Assembly (NCBI RefSeq): GCF_938018035.1
Contig: NZ_CALIJF010000157.1
Span: 1-24,367 of the forward strand
DNA: 24,367 nt
Direction: 5' to 3'
Origin: an uncultured Campylobacter sp.
GTDB taxonomy: Bacteria > Campylobacterota > Campylobacteria > Campylobacterales > Campylobacteraceae
Below the pieces are notes generated by a model. It was given only the letters and a program-made list of their open reading frames with translations, did not search any database and was not told where the DNA came from. The translations under genes and the position numbers were made by a program. Shown one piece after another: positions 15,231-24,367 of the stretch; within the stretch, counting starts at the first letter, position 1, and each line of letters begins with the position of its first letter.

Positions 15231-16367
15231 ATGAAAGAGATACCGTTTTATAAGGCTCAAGTCGATAAGAAAGAGGAAGACTTAATTAAAAGCGCCCTCT
15301 ACAACAGCGATATAAGATATAGCGAAATTTTTGAAGAGGATATTTGTAAATATTTCGGCGTAAAGCACGCCGTATCGACTACGAGCGGCACGACGGCGCT
15401 GCATCTGGCGCTTTGCGCAATGGATATTAAGCGCGGAGATAAAATTTTATGCTCCGTAAATTCCTTCCCTAACGTCGCCGAAGTGATCCGCCACTTCGAC
15501 GCAGAGCCCGTTTTCGTAGATATCGATCCGATAAGCTTTAACATTACGAGCGAAAGCCTTGCTCGCACGATAGATCAAAACCGCCACAAGAAGCTAAAAT
15601 GCGCTTTCATCTCGCACATCGCAGGGCTTGCTGCGGATATAGACGCCATCAGCGAGGTCGCCAAAAGCGAAAATATCATCCTTATAGACGATGCGTGCCG
15701 CGCTATGGGCGCTACCTATAAAGGCGCAAAAATCGGAGCGCTTAAAAGCTCGCTCATATCGTGCTTTCAGATCAATCCTCAAGCGCAAGATGCGATCTCT
15801 ACGGCGGGCTTTTTCGTTACGAACGACGATGAGATCGCAAGCGCCGCGCAAATTTTAAGAAACGGCGGCATCGTGGGAGACGCCTTTTACAAAGACGGCA
15901 ATATGTCCTTTACCTACGACGTCGATCGCATCGGTCAAAAATACGATCTTGACGCCATAAATTCCGCCTACGCAATCGCCCAGTTTGAAAAAACCGACGC
16001 TTTTATAAAGCGCCGCAAGCAGATCGCCGCAGCGTATCGCGAGCAGCTCGCAAACTGCCCTCACGTGACGCTTCCAAGCGACAGCGAGGAGCATATCTAT
16101 ACTCAATTCATCGTAAGGATCGACAAAAACCGCGACGATTTTGCCAAAGCGCTGATCGCGCGCGGAGTAAGCGTATCGCTGCACTATGTGCCGGTGCACC
16201 TGCTAAGCTACTACAAAAGCAAATATAATTACAAGGTCAATGATTTCCCGAATGCGCTTAAAAACTATCAGCAAATTTTATCCTTGCCGATCTACACGGC
16301 GCTTAGCGACGACGATGTGAGCTACATCTGCGAGCAGATCAAAGAGATAGCGCAAAATCGTGTTTAA
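15231..16367 (+). CDS. DegT/DnrJ/EryC1/StrS-fold protein lacking the PLP lysine
   Basis: 378 residues with the fold-type I sugar aminotransferase layout: STTSGTTALHLAL (49-61), FVDIDP (95-100), the DD pair at 153-154 that should hold the pyridine nitrogen of PLP, MGATYKGAKIG (159-169), LHYVPVHLLSYYK (317-329) and LSLPIYTALSDDD. In the family a lysine lies in SFHxxKxxxxGEGG; here residues 177-198 read through FQINPQAQDAISTAG and contain no lysine, and the GEGG is also lost. Amino transfer is therefore doubtful; a lyase/dehydratase-like reaction using another base, or a non-catalytic role, is possible. AAGGAG precedes the ATG, and the 3' end overlaps lpxK by eight bases, linking it to lipid A synthesis. 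Confidence 0.85.
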   Translation: MKEIPFYKAQVDKKEEDLIKSALYNSDIRYSEIFEEDICKYFGVKHAVSTTSGTTALHLALCAMDIKRGDKILCSVNSFPNVAEVIRHFDAEPVFVDIDPISFNITSESLARTIDQNRHKKLKCAFISHIAGLAADIDAISEVAKSENIILIDDACRAMGATYKGAKIGALKSSLISCFQINPQAQDAISTAGFFVTNDDEIASAAQILRNGGIVGDAFYKDGNMSFTYDVDRIGQKYDLDAINSAYAIAQFEKTDAFIKRRKQIAAAYREQLANCPHVTLPSDSEEHIYTQFIVRIDKNRDDFAKALIARGVSVSLHYVPVHLLSYYKSKYNYKVNDFPNALKNYQQILSLPIYTALSDDDVSYICEQIKEIAQNRV

Positions 16368-17463
16368 ACTCCTAATCGAGCGAAACCTATACGACCCAAG
16401 CCCTGCATGGCTTGCGCTCGGAGTGATTTTAGCGCCGTTAACGCTACTTTATACGCTTATCGTCTGCCTAAAAAGGCTCTTTGCTAAGCCGCAAAAATTT
16501 AAAATTCCAATAATCAGCGTCGGAAATTTAACCCTCGGCGGAAGCGGCAAAACCCCGCTAGTGCGGGCGCTTTTTAAAGAATTTAACGGGGAGCTCAAAA
16601 CCTGCATCATCCTTCGCGGATACGGGCGCAAAAGCAGAGGCTTGCTCGAAGTAGCGCTCGGCGGACGGGTACTTTGCGACGTGCGGCAAAGCGGCGATGA
16701 GGCGATGGAATACGCGCTGTTTTTGCGCGGTGCAAACGTGATCGTCAGCGAAGATCGCGCCGCAGGGATTTTGCGCGCGCAAACTCTCGGCTTTGAGTTG
16801 GTGATTTTAGACGACGGATTTTCTAAATTTAATATCTCTAAATTTGATATCTTGCTGCGCCCGCAAAGCGCGCCGAAGCTGCCCTTTTGCCTGCCCCTCG
16901 CCGCGTATCGCTACCCGCCGTTTTTTTATAAATTTGCGGATTTCATACCCGCGCCGAGCGACATCTCGCAGGAGCTTAAAATCGTTTCGGCGGCGGATCT
17001 GCAAGGCACTCTAAACGGCGCGGATGAAATTTCAAATCCTACGGACGAAATTTCAAATTCCGCTACGGATAAAATTTCGGATTCAAATTTAAATCGCGCC
17101 ATAGATGAAATTTCAAATTTAAATTCCGCCATCGCGAATAAAATTTTAAATTCCAAAGAGGCTGGTTTTGAAAAATCCCGCACGATCTTAATCAGCGCTA
17201 TCGCCAAGCCTTGGCGTCTGCAAGAGTTTTTGCCGCTCGTAAAAGCCCACGCATTTTTCCCCGATCATTATGATTTCAAAAAAGAGCAGATTTTAGAGCT
17301 GCTAAGGCGCGAGGATGCGGAGCATATCCTTTGCACGGCGAAAGATTACGTGAAATTAAGGGATTTGGACGTAGAAATTTCGGTGATTTTGTTAAATTTG
17401 AAGCTAAGCGAAAACTTTATCTGCGAAATTCAAAACTACATAAACCAAGCTATGATAAAATAA
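16360..17463 (+). CDS. lpxK: Tetraacyldisaccharide 4'-kinase
   Basis: 367 residues, start GTG (16360-16362) overlapping the preceding stop. It phosphorylates the 4' position of the lipid A disaccharide at the inner face of the inner membrane. An N-terminal membrane helix (about 17-37) is followed by the kinase P-loop SVGNLTLGGSGKTP (53-66), LRGYGRKSRG (85-94), GDEAMEYAL (112-120), LDDGFSKF (150-157), then HYDF (303-306) and CTAKDYVKL (325-333). E. coli LpxK has 328 residues; the excess is a low-complexity insertion at about 213-273 of DEISN-type repeats, placed between the two halves of the enzyme, outside the visible catalytic motifs. The ribosome site is weak, as expected for coupled translation. 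Confidence 0.93.
   Translation: MFKLLIERNLYDPSPAWLALGVILAPLTLLYTLIVCLKRLFAKPQKFKIPIISVGNLTLGGSGKTPLVRALFKEFNGELKTCIILRGYGRKSRGLLEVALGGRVLCDVRQSGDEAMEYALFLRGANVIVSEDRAAGILRAQTLGFELVILDDGFSKFNISKFDILLRPQSAPKLPFCLPLAAYRYPPFFYKFADFIPAPSDISQELKIVSAADLQGTLNGADEISNPTDEISNSATDKISDSNLNRAIDEISNLNSAIANKILNSKEAGFEKSRTILISAIAKPWRLQEFLPLVKAHAFFPDHYDFKKEQILELLRREDAEHILCTAKDYVKLRDLDVEISVILLNLKLSENFICEIQNYINQAMIK
17023..17157 (+). repeat. In-frame DEISN repeats inside lpxK
   Basis: Units begin GAYGAAATTTCAAAT or a close variant and encode DEISNPT, DEISNSAT, DKISDSNLNRAI, DEISNLNSAI and ANKILNSK, with unit lengths that are multiples of three. The DNA words are the same AAATTTC/AAATTTTAAA type as in the spacers. 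Confidence 0.75.
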
Positions 17464-17481
17464 GGTTTTTAAAGGAATTTT

Positions 17482-18339
17482 ATGATAAAAAAGAGCAAAA
17501 CCGCCGAAGTCATCATCTCCGCGCTGCCCTATATCCGTAAATTTAGAGATAAAATTTTCGTCGTTAAATACGGCGGCGCGGCGCAAACCGACGATACGCT
17601 CAAGCTTGATTTTGCCCGTGACATCGTGCTTTTGCATATGGTCGGCATCAAGATCATCGTCGTGCACGGCGGCGGCAAAAAGATCAATCAGACCCTGGAT
17701 AAGATCGGCGTGCAGAGCGAATTTTGCGATGGACTTCGCGTAACGAATAAAGACGCAATAGAAATTACCGAAATGGTGCTAAGCGGCGCGGTAAATAAAG
17801 AGATCACGGCGCTTTTGAACCAAAACGGCGCGCCCGCGATCGGCATCAGCGGCAAGGACGGCGGGCTTTTGAGGGCAAAATTCCTCGATGAGAAAAAATA
17901 CGGCTTCGTAGGCGAGATCACCGAGGTAAACACCAAGCTGATAAACGACCTGCTACAAAAGGACTATCTGCCGGTAATCGCCCCGCTTGCGGGCGGCGAG
18001 ACGGACGAAAACGTGAGCTTTAATATCAACGCCGATCTCTGCGCTAGCAGGATAGCAGCCGCGCTAAAAGCGAGCAAGGTGATATTTTTAAGCGACATTG
18101 ACGGAGTGCTCGATAAAGAGGGAAATTTAATCAGCAAGCTCGATGCCGCGCTCATTTCGAAACTCAAAAAGGACGGCACGATCGCAGGCGGCATGATCCC
18201 CAAAGTCGATGCGTGCCTGCAGTGCGTGCGAAACGGCGCAAGTGCCGCGCATATCATAAATGGCAAAATTCCGCACTCGATCCTGCTTGAGCTTTTCACG
18301 GACGGCGGCATAGGAAGTTTGATAAAGGAAGAAATTTAG
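17482..18339 (+). CDS. argB: Acetylglutamate kinase
   Basis: 285 residues; phosphorylates N-acetylglutamate in arginine synthesis. The amino-acid-kinase motifs are complete: VVKYGGAA (27-34), VVHGGGKKI (60-68, catalytic Lys and phosphate loop), CDGLRVTNKDAIEI (82-95, substrate), GISGKDGGLL (121-130), FNINADLCASRIAAAL, FLSDIDGVLD (nucleotide site) and AGGMIPKVDAC. AAGGA lies seven bases before the ATG, 18 bases after lpxK. No other arg gene is near, so regulation is probably with the whole plus-strand run rather than by an arginine regulon; I see no ARG box. Confidence 0.96.
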   Translation: MIKKSKTAEVIISALPYIRKFRDKIFVVKYGGAAQTDDTLKLDFARDIVLLHMVGIKIIVVHGGGKKINQTLDKIGVQSEFCDGLRVTNKDAIEITEMVLSGAVNKEITALLNQNGAPAIGISGKDGGLLRAKFLDEKKYGFVGEITEVNTKLINDLLQKDYLPVIAPLAGGETDENVSFNINADLCASRIAAALKASKVIFLSDIDGVLDKEGNLISKLDAALISKLKKDGTIAGGMIPKVDACLQCVRNGASAAHIINGKIPHSILLELFTDGGIGSLIKEEI

Positions 18340-18459
18340 GCGCGAGGCGGATGCAGCAGGCTTAAAACCGCAATGCCGCAAGTCCGTGCAAGCAGTGTAA
18401 GCGATCAAATTTAAAGCGCCTAGGCGGGCGTAAATTTTAAAATTTTAAAAAGGAAAAAG
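18340..18459. other. 120-base argB-thrC spacer
   Basis: No gene. It ends in TAAATTTTAAAATTTTAAAA directly before the thrC ribosome site (AAGGAAAAAG), so the common AT block serves as the thrC leader. Confidence 0.4.
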
Positions 18460-20070
18460 ATGAAACTGGTTTCTACGAGAGATTTTTCGCAAAAAGCCGA
18501 TCTTAGCTACGCGCTGCTAAATCCGAGCGCGAGCGGCGGCGGGCTTTTCAGCCCCGAGCGGCTGCCGCTTTTGAGCGAGGATTTTTTTAAGCAGTGCGAG
18601 GATCTGAGCTACAAACAGATCGCGCTTAAAATCATCGAGAGTTTTGATTTTGACGTAAGCAGCGAGGTCTTTGAGGGTGCGCTAAAGCGCTACGATAAAT
18701 TTGAAAACCCCGCTTGCCCCGTCCAGATCAAAAAACTAAGCGAAAACGCCTATATTTTGGAGCTTTACCACGGCCCGACGCTTGCGTTTAAGGATATGGC
18801 GCTGCAGCCCTTCGGCGCGCTTTTAAAAAGCATCGCAAAAGCTAGAAATGAAAAATTTTTAATAATATGCGCCACGAGCGGCGACACGGGGCCTGCGACT
18901 CTAGAGGCATTTGCGGACGATGAGAACATCAAAGCGGTCTGCCTCTACCCGCAGGGCGGCACGAGCGAGATACAGCGCCAGCAGATGGTCAAACAAAGCG
19001 CGGCAAATCTTAAAATTTTAGGCGTGCGCGGCAACTTCGACGATACGCAACGCGCGCTAAAATCGCTACTGGCTGATGATGATTTTAAAAACGAGCTCGC
19101 GCGCGCAAATTTAAATCTAAGCGCCGCAAACTCGGTAAATTTCGGCAGGATTTTATTTCAGATCATCTACTACCTCTATGCTAGCATTTATTTCTCAAAG
19201 CACGGCGTATTGGGTGCGGGCTGCGAAGCAAATTTAAACGAAAGTGACGCGATGTGCGGCAATATCGGTGCGCATGCAGCTGCGGCGTACGGTAAAAATT
19301 TAAATGCTTCGGGCGGTAAAAATTTTGGCGCCGCAGCGGGCGCAAACAGCGCGCAGAGCGCAAAACAGGGCTCTAAATTTAATACTTTCGACGTCATAGT
19401 GCCTAGCGGAAATTTCGGCAACGCGCTGGGAGCGTATTTCGCCAAAAAAATGGGCGCAAAGATCGGCAAAATCAAGATCGCTTCAAACGCGAACAATATC
19501 CTGACCGAGCTTTTTACGCGCGGCATCTACGATCTACGAAAGCGCGAGCTCATCCGCACGATCAGCCCTGCGATGGATATTTTAGTTAGCTCCAACGTCG
19601 AGCGGCTACTTAGCGATATGTTCGGCGATGCGCGCACGAGCGAGCTGATGCAAAGCCTGGCGCGAGATAAATTTTATAAGCTTAGCGCGAGCGAGCTTGC
19701 GAAGCTTCGGGAGGTCTTTGAGGCGGATTTTTGCGACGATACGCAGTGCGCTAAATTTATCAAGCAAGAAGGCAGCCGCGGCGTGCTCGTAGACCCGCAC
19801 ACGGCGACCTGCTTTAAGCTGCTTGACGAAAGCCGTCTAAATCTCGTCATCTCGACCGCTAAGTGGATTAAATTTACGCCGTCGATGATCGGCGCGATCA
19901 AAGGCAGGGCTTGCGAGGACGAAAGGGCCGATATGATCGCGCTTTCGAAGGAATTTCGCAGCGACATTCCGCCACAGATCTCGCGCCTTTTTAGCGCGCC
20001 GCAGGTGCATTCTAGCGTCGTGGAGCAAAGCGAGATCAAAAACGCCATAATGGAGTGGATCAAAAAATGA
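18460..20070 (+). CDS. thrC: Threonine synthase
   Basis: 536 residues. A PLP enzyme converting O-phosphohomoserine to threonine. The N-terminal signature GLFSPERLP (28-36) is followed by LYHGPTLAFKDMALQPFGA (102-120) with PLP Lys111, CATSGDTGPA (137-146), YPQGGTSEIQRQQM (163-176), SVNFGRILFQIIYY (225-238) and VPSGNFGNALGAY (314-326, phosphate loop). Bacterial enzymes of this type are usually about 60-70 residues shorter; the excess sits at about 250-307, a Gly/Ala/Asn-rich stretch (GKNLNASGGKNFGAAAGAN) between two conserved blocks. All visible catalytic parts flank it. The stop overlaps the kdsB start as ATGA. Confidence 0.95.
   Translation: MKLVSTRDFSQKADLSYALLNPSASGGGLFSPERLPLLSEDFFKQCEDLSYKQIALKIIESFDFDVSSEVFEGALKRYDKFENPACPVQIKKLSENAYILELYHGPTLAFKDMALQPFGALLKSIAKARNEKFLIICATSGDTGPATLEAFADDENIKAVCLYPQGGTSEIQRQQMVKQSAANLKILGVRGNFDDTQRALKSLLADDDFKNELARANLNLSAANSVNFGRILFQIIYYLYASIYFSKHGVLGAGCEANLNESDAMCGNIGAHAAAAYGKNLNASGGKNFGAAAGANSAQSAKQGSKFNTFDVIVPSGNFGNALGAYFAKKMGAKIGKIKIASNANNILTELFTRGIYDLRKRELIRTISPAMDILVSSNVERLLSDMFGDARTSELMQSLARDKFYKLSASELAKLREVFEADFCDDTQCAKFIKQEGSRGVLVDPHTATCFKLLDESRLNLVISTAKWIKFTPSMIGAIKGRACEDERADMIALSKEFRSDIPPQISRLFSAPQVHSSVVEQSEIKNAIMEWIKK
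19207..19380 (+). repeat. Low-complexity in-frame insertion in thrC
   Basis: Encodes residues about 250-307, rich in Gly, Ala, Asn and Ser with two GGKNF/GKNL-type motifs. It lacks counterparts in the threonine synthases I know. Boundaries are approximate. Confidence 0.6.
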
Positions 20071-20789
20071 TAGTAATCCCCGCGCGCCTTGCTTCGACGC
20101 GCTTTAAAAATAAAATTTTATGTGAGTTTGGCGGCGTGCCGATGTTTATCAAAACGGCTCAAAATGCCGCCAAAGCGGATCGCGTGCTAATCGCCGTGGA
20201 TGAGCCGCAAATTTTAAAGATCGCGCAAGATTACGGCTTTGACGCCGTTCTCACCGCGCGCGAGCATCAAAGCGGCACCGATCGAATCAATGAAGCGGTC
20301 GCAAACGCAGCGCTTGCGGAAAACGAGATCATCATCAATATCCAAGCCGACGAGCCCTTTTTCGAGAGCGAAAATTTGATTAAATTTAAAGATTTCGCCA
20401 GCGTTGCGATTACGCAAAAGGACGCATTTATGGCGAGCTGCTATAAATACATAAGCCAGCAGGCGGCAGAGGATCCGAATTTAGTCAAGCTCGTGCTCGA
20501 TAACGCGGGCTTTGCGATCTATTTTTCACGCTCGCTCATCCCTTATCCGCGCGCGGCATGCGAGTGCTACCTCGGTCACATCGGTATCTACGCATACAGC
20601 GTGCGAAATTTAAAGCGGTTTTGCGCCCTGCCCGCCTCAGCGCTGGAAGATACCGAAAAACTCGAGCAGCTTCGCGCCATAAGCGCGGGCGAAAAGATCG
20701 CGATGCTTGAAATAAAAACCGCGAGCATCGGCATCGACACGCCGGCTGATTACGAGCGCGCGCTAAAGGAGTTCGGCGATGAAATTTAA
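20067..20789 (+). CDS. kdsB: 3-deoxy-manno-octulosonate cytidylyltransferase
   Basis: 240 residues from the ATG that overlaps the thrC stop (ATGA). An upstream in-frame GTG at 20055 is less likely because family members begin at MI(V/I)IPAR. The enzyme makes CMP-Kdo for the inner core of lipopolysaccharide or lipooligosaccharide. IPARLASTRFKNKIL (4-18) binds CTP, HQSGTDRINEA (67-77) and NIQADEPF (91-98, metal Asp95) bind Kdo and magnesium, and SIGIDTPADYERA closes the domain. GGAG lies 11 bases upstream. Together with lpxK it gives the run a lipid A/Kdo theme. Confidence 0.96.
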   Translation: MIVIPARLASTRFKNKILCEFGGVPMFIKTAQNAAKADRVLIAVDEPQILKIAQDYGFDAVLTAREHQSGTDRINEAVANAALAENEIIINIQADEPFFESENLIKFKDFASVAITQKDAFMASCYKYISQQAAEDPNLVKLVLDNAGFAIYFSRSLIPYPRAACECYLGHIGIYAYSVRNLKRFCALPASALEDTEKLEQLRAISAGEKIAMLEIKTASIGIDTPADYERALKEFGDEI

Positions 20790-20835
20790 AATTTACTCGT
20801 TATACGGCGCAGTATTTGGGACACAGGGGTCTGCC

Positions 20836-20889
20836 ACGGAGCGTAAAATTCTAACGCGACGTAAAATTTTAACGGAGCGCGGAATTTTA
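20836..20889 (+). repeat. Three tandem 18-bp units before ligA
   Basis: Units at 20836-20853, 20854-20871 and 20872-20889 share the pattern ACGNGNCGYRRAATTYTA (for example ACGGAGCGTAAAATTCTA), then AAATTTAAAG follows. The array sits in the 123-base kdsB-ligA gap. Confidence 0.75.
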
Positions 20890-20897
20890 AAATTTAA

Positions 20898-23487
<2,590 letters not shown>

Positions 23488-23491
<4 letters not shown>

Positions 23492-24367
23492 GATTTGATC
23501 TGCTCGTCGCAAATACGCTTAAAATCAGCAGAAATCAGGCTGCCGCGCTAATAAAGCAGGATAAAATTTTGCTGCGTGGCGCCGTGCAAAACAGGCCCTC
23601 TGCGCAGATCGCGCCCGAGCAGAGCGGCGAAATCAGCGCGACCGATCAAATTTACGTAAGCAGGGGAGCGCTCAAGCTTGCGGGCTTTCTGGACGAGCTC
23701 GCCGAAAACGGGCTTTTAGCAAGCTGCGGCGCAAATTCGCCTAACTCGGCAGCAGAAATTTCAAAGCCGTGCGGCGGCGCAAAAAGCGCGGATAGTAAAG
23801 CGGCAGCGATACAATGGAAAAGCGAGGTAGCGACGCAAAGAGCAGGCGGAGTAATGACGCAAATTTCAAGTGCAGATTTTGAGACTACGGATAAAATTTT
23901 AAGCGCGAACGAGACGACCGAAATTCCAAGCGCGACGGCGGCAAAGATCGCAGAAACAAATACCGAGGCGATCCGTACCGCAAAAACTAGCGTCGATACG
24001 GCAGAGCTTTTACAAACCGGCGCAGGCAAGCAAACAGTAGAATTTTTACAGACGAGCGCGGGCGCCGAAACGGCAGAGCATTTGCAAACGGACGTAGACG
24101 CCGAAACGGCAGAGATTTCAAATACGGTAGCCTCCAAATCAAGCGGCAAGGCGGGCGCGTGCTGCAGTGAAGGCGGCGCGGAGCTGATACAAACAAAGCC
24201 CTCTCAAAAAGAGGTTTTAAATTTAGCAGGAGCCGATGTTTTGGACGTGGGCAGTAGCACGGGTGGATTTGTGCAAATTTTGCTTCAGCGCGGCGCAAAG
24301 AGCATAACCGCACTTGACGTCGGCAGCTCGCAGCTAAGCGAAATTTTGCGGCGCGATCCTCGCGTGA
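23488..24367 (+). CDS. tlyA: TlyA-type rRNA methyltransferase/hemolysin, partial, with large insertion
   Basis: 293 residues are seen; the gene runs off the window. The N-terminal S4 RNA-binding domain (MRFDLLVANTLKISRNQAA to YVSRGALKLAGFLDEL, 1-71) and the methyltransferase start (VLDVGSSTGGF 251-261, TALDVGSSQL 274-283) are clear. TlyA 2'-O-methylates ribosomal RNA cytidines and in Campylobacter affects capreomycin sensitivity and adhesion. In normal TlyA these two parts are joined directly, but here about 165 residues (77-243) are inserted, Ala/Thr/Glu-rich and ending in 12-residue tandem repeats. The start overlaps the preceding ORF (ATGA) and GGAG lies ten bases upstream. The reading frame is intact throughout the insertion. 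Confidence 0.9.
23998..24126 (+). repeat. 36-bp tandem repeats inside tlyA
   Basis: Three full units and a part unit encode TAELLQTGAGKQ (23998-24033), TVEFLQTSAGAE (24034-24069), TAEHLQTDVDAE (24070-24105) and TAEISNT (24106-24126). Period is exactly 36 bases; the protein pattern is T(A/V)E-x2-QT. Confidence 0.85.

Noticed and set aside
20055..20066. GTG start for kdsB four codons upstream
   Set aside because: Family proteins begin at the MI(V/I)IPAR sequence, and the ATGA overlap with thrC marks the normal coupled start at 20067.
23652..24149. 165-codon minus-strand frame opposite tlyA with repeated Val/Cys/Ser motifs
   Set aside because: The motifs are the reverse reading of the 36-bp tlyA repeats, and the plus frame continues into clear TlyA sequence.

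Overview
The window looks like chromosomal DNA from a Campylobacter species. The order nth / cbf2 (peb4) / fba / MotA-like / OmpA-like matches, from memory, the C. jejuni Cj0595c-Cj0599 neighbourhood. MBL hydrolase / nadE / lpxK / thrC / kdsB and ligA / ORF / tlyA are also Campylobacter-style neighbourhoods. Base composition is far richer in G+C than C. jejuni, which suggests one of the higher-GC oral species such as C. gracilis; this is inference. I see no rRNA, tRNA, CRISPR array, transposase or phage gene.

Layout. At 1-4355 a minus-strand cluster runs cbf2 > fba > a MotA/TolQ-like channel protein > a MotB/OmpA-like partner. The endonuclease III gene nth diverges from it at 4458-5093. A minus-strand protein with no recognised function follows (5286-6617), then a 445-base spacer built of direct repeats and hairpins, then a PepD-type dipeptidase (7063-8340) and a small MerP/MerT-like metal pair (8619-9273). 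At 9664-12208 lie two tandem transglutaminase-like paralogues, one with a twin-arginine signal and one without; AT-palindrome-rich spacers lie downstream of both. cmoB (12315-13208) and a metallo-beta-lactamase-fold hydrolase (13722-14321) are separated by 513 bases with no gene.

From 14417 to the window end everything is on the plus strand: nadE, a DegT/DnrJ-type PLP-fold protein, lpxK, argB, thrC, kdsB, ligA, a coupled orphan ORF and tlyA (cut by the window edge). Lipid A/Kdo genes (lpxK, kdsB) are mixed with NAD, arginine and threonine synthesis, DNA ligation and rRNA methylation; many junctions overlap by 4-8 bases or lie close together.

Most unusual points: (i) the DegT-family protein keeps the fold motifs but has no lysine where the PLP Schiff-base lysine should be; (ii) three conserved enzymes in one run (lpxK, thrC, tlyA) carry long low-complexity in-frame insertions, two of them internally repeated (12-residue units in tlyA, DEISN-type units in lpxK), and similar AT-rich repeat material fills the intergenic spacers, including an 18-bp triplet repeat before ligA; (iii) a modular repeat-hairpin-repeat-hairpin element lies at 6782-7065. 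I found no convincing defence system: the MotA/MotB-like pair resembles ZorAB in general architecture, but no effector gene is visible and the pair appears to belong to the conserved fba neighbourhood.
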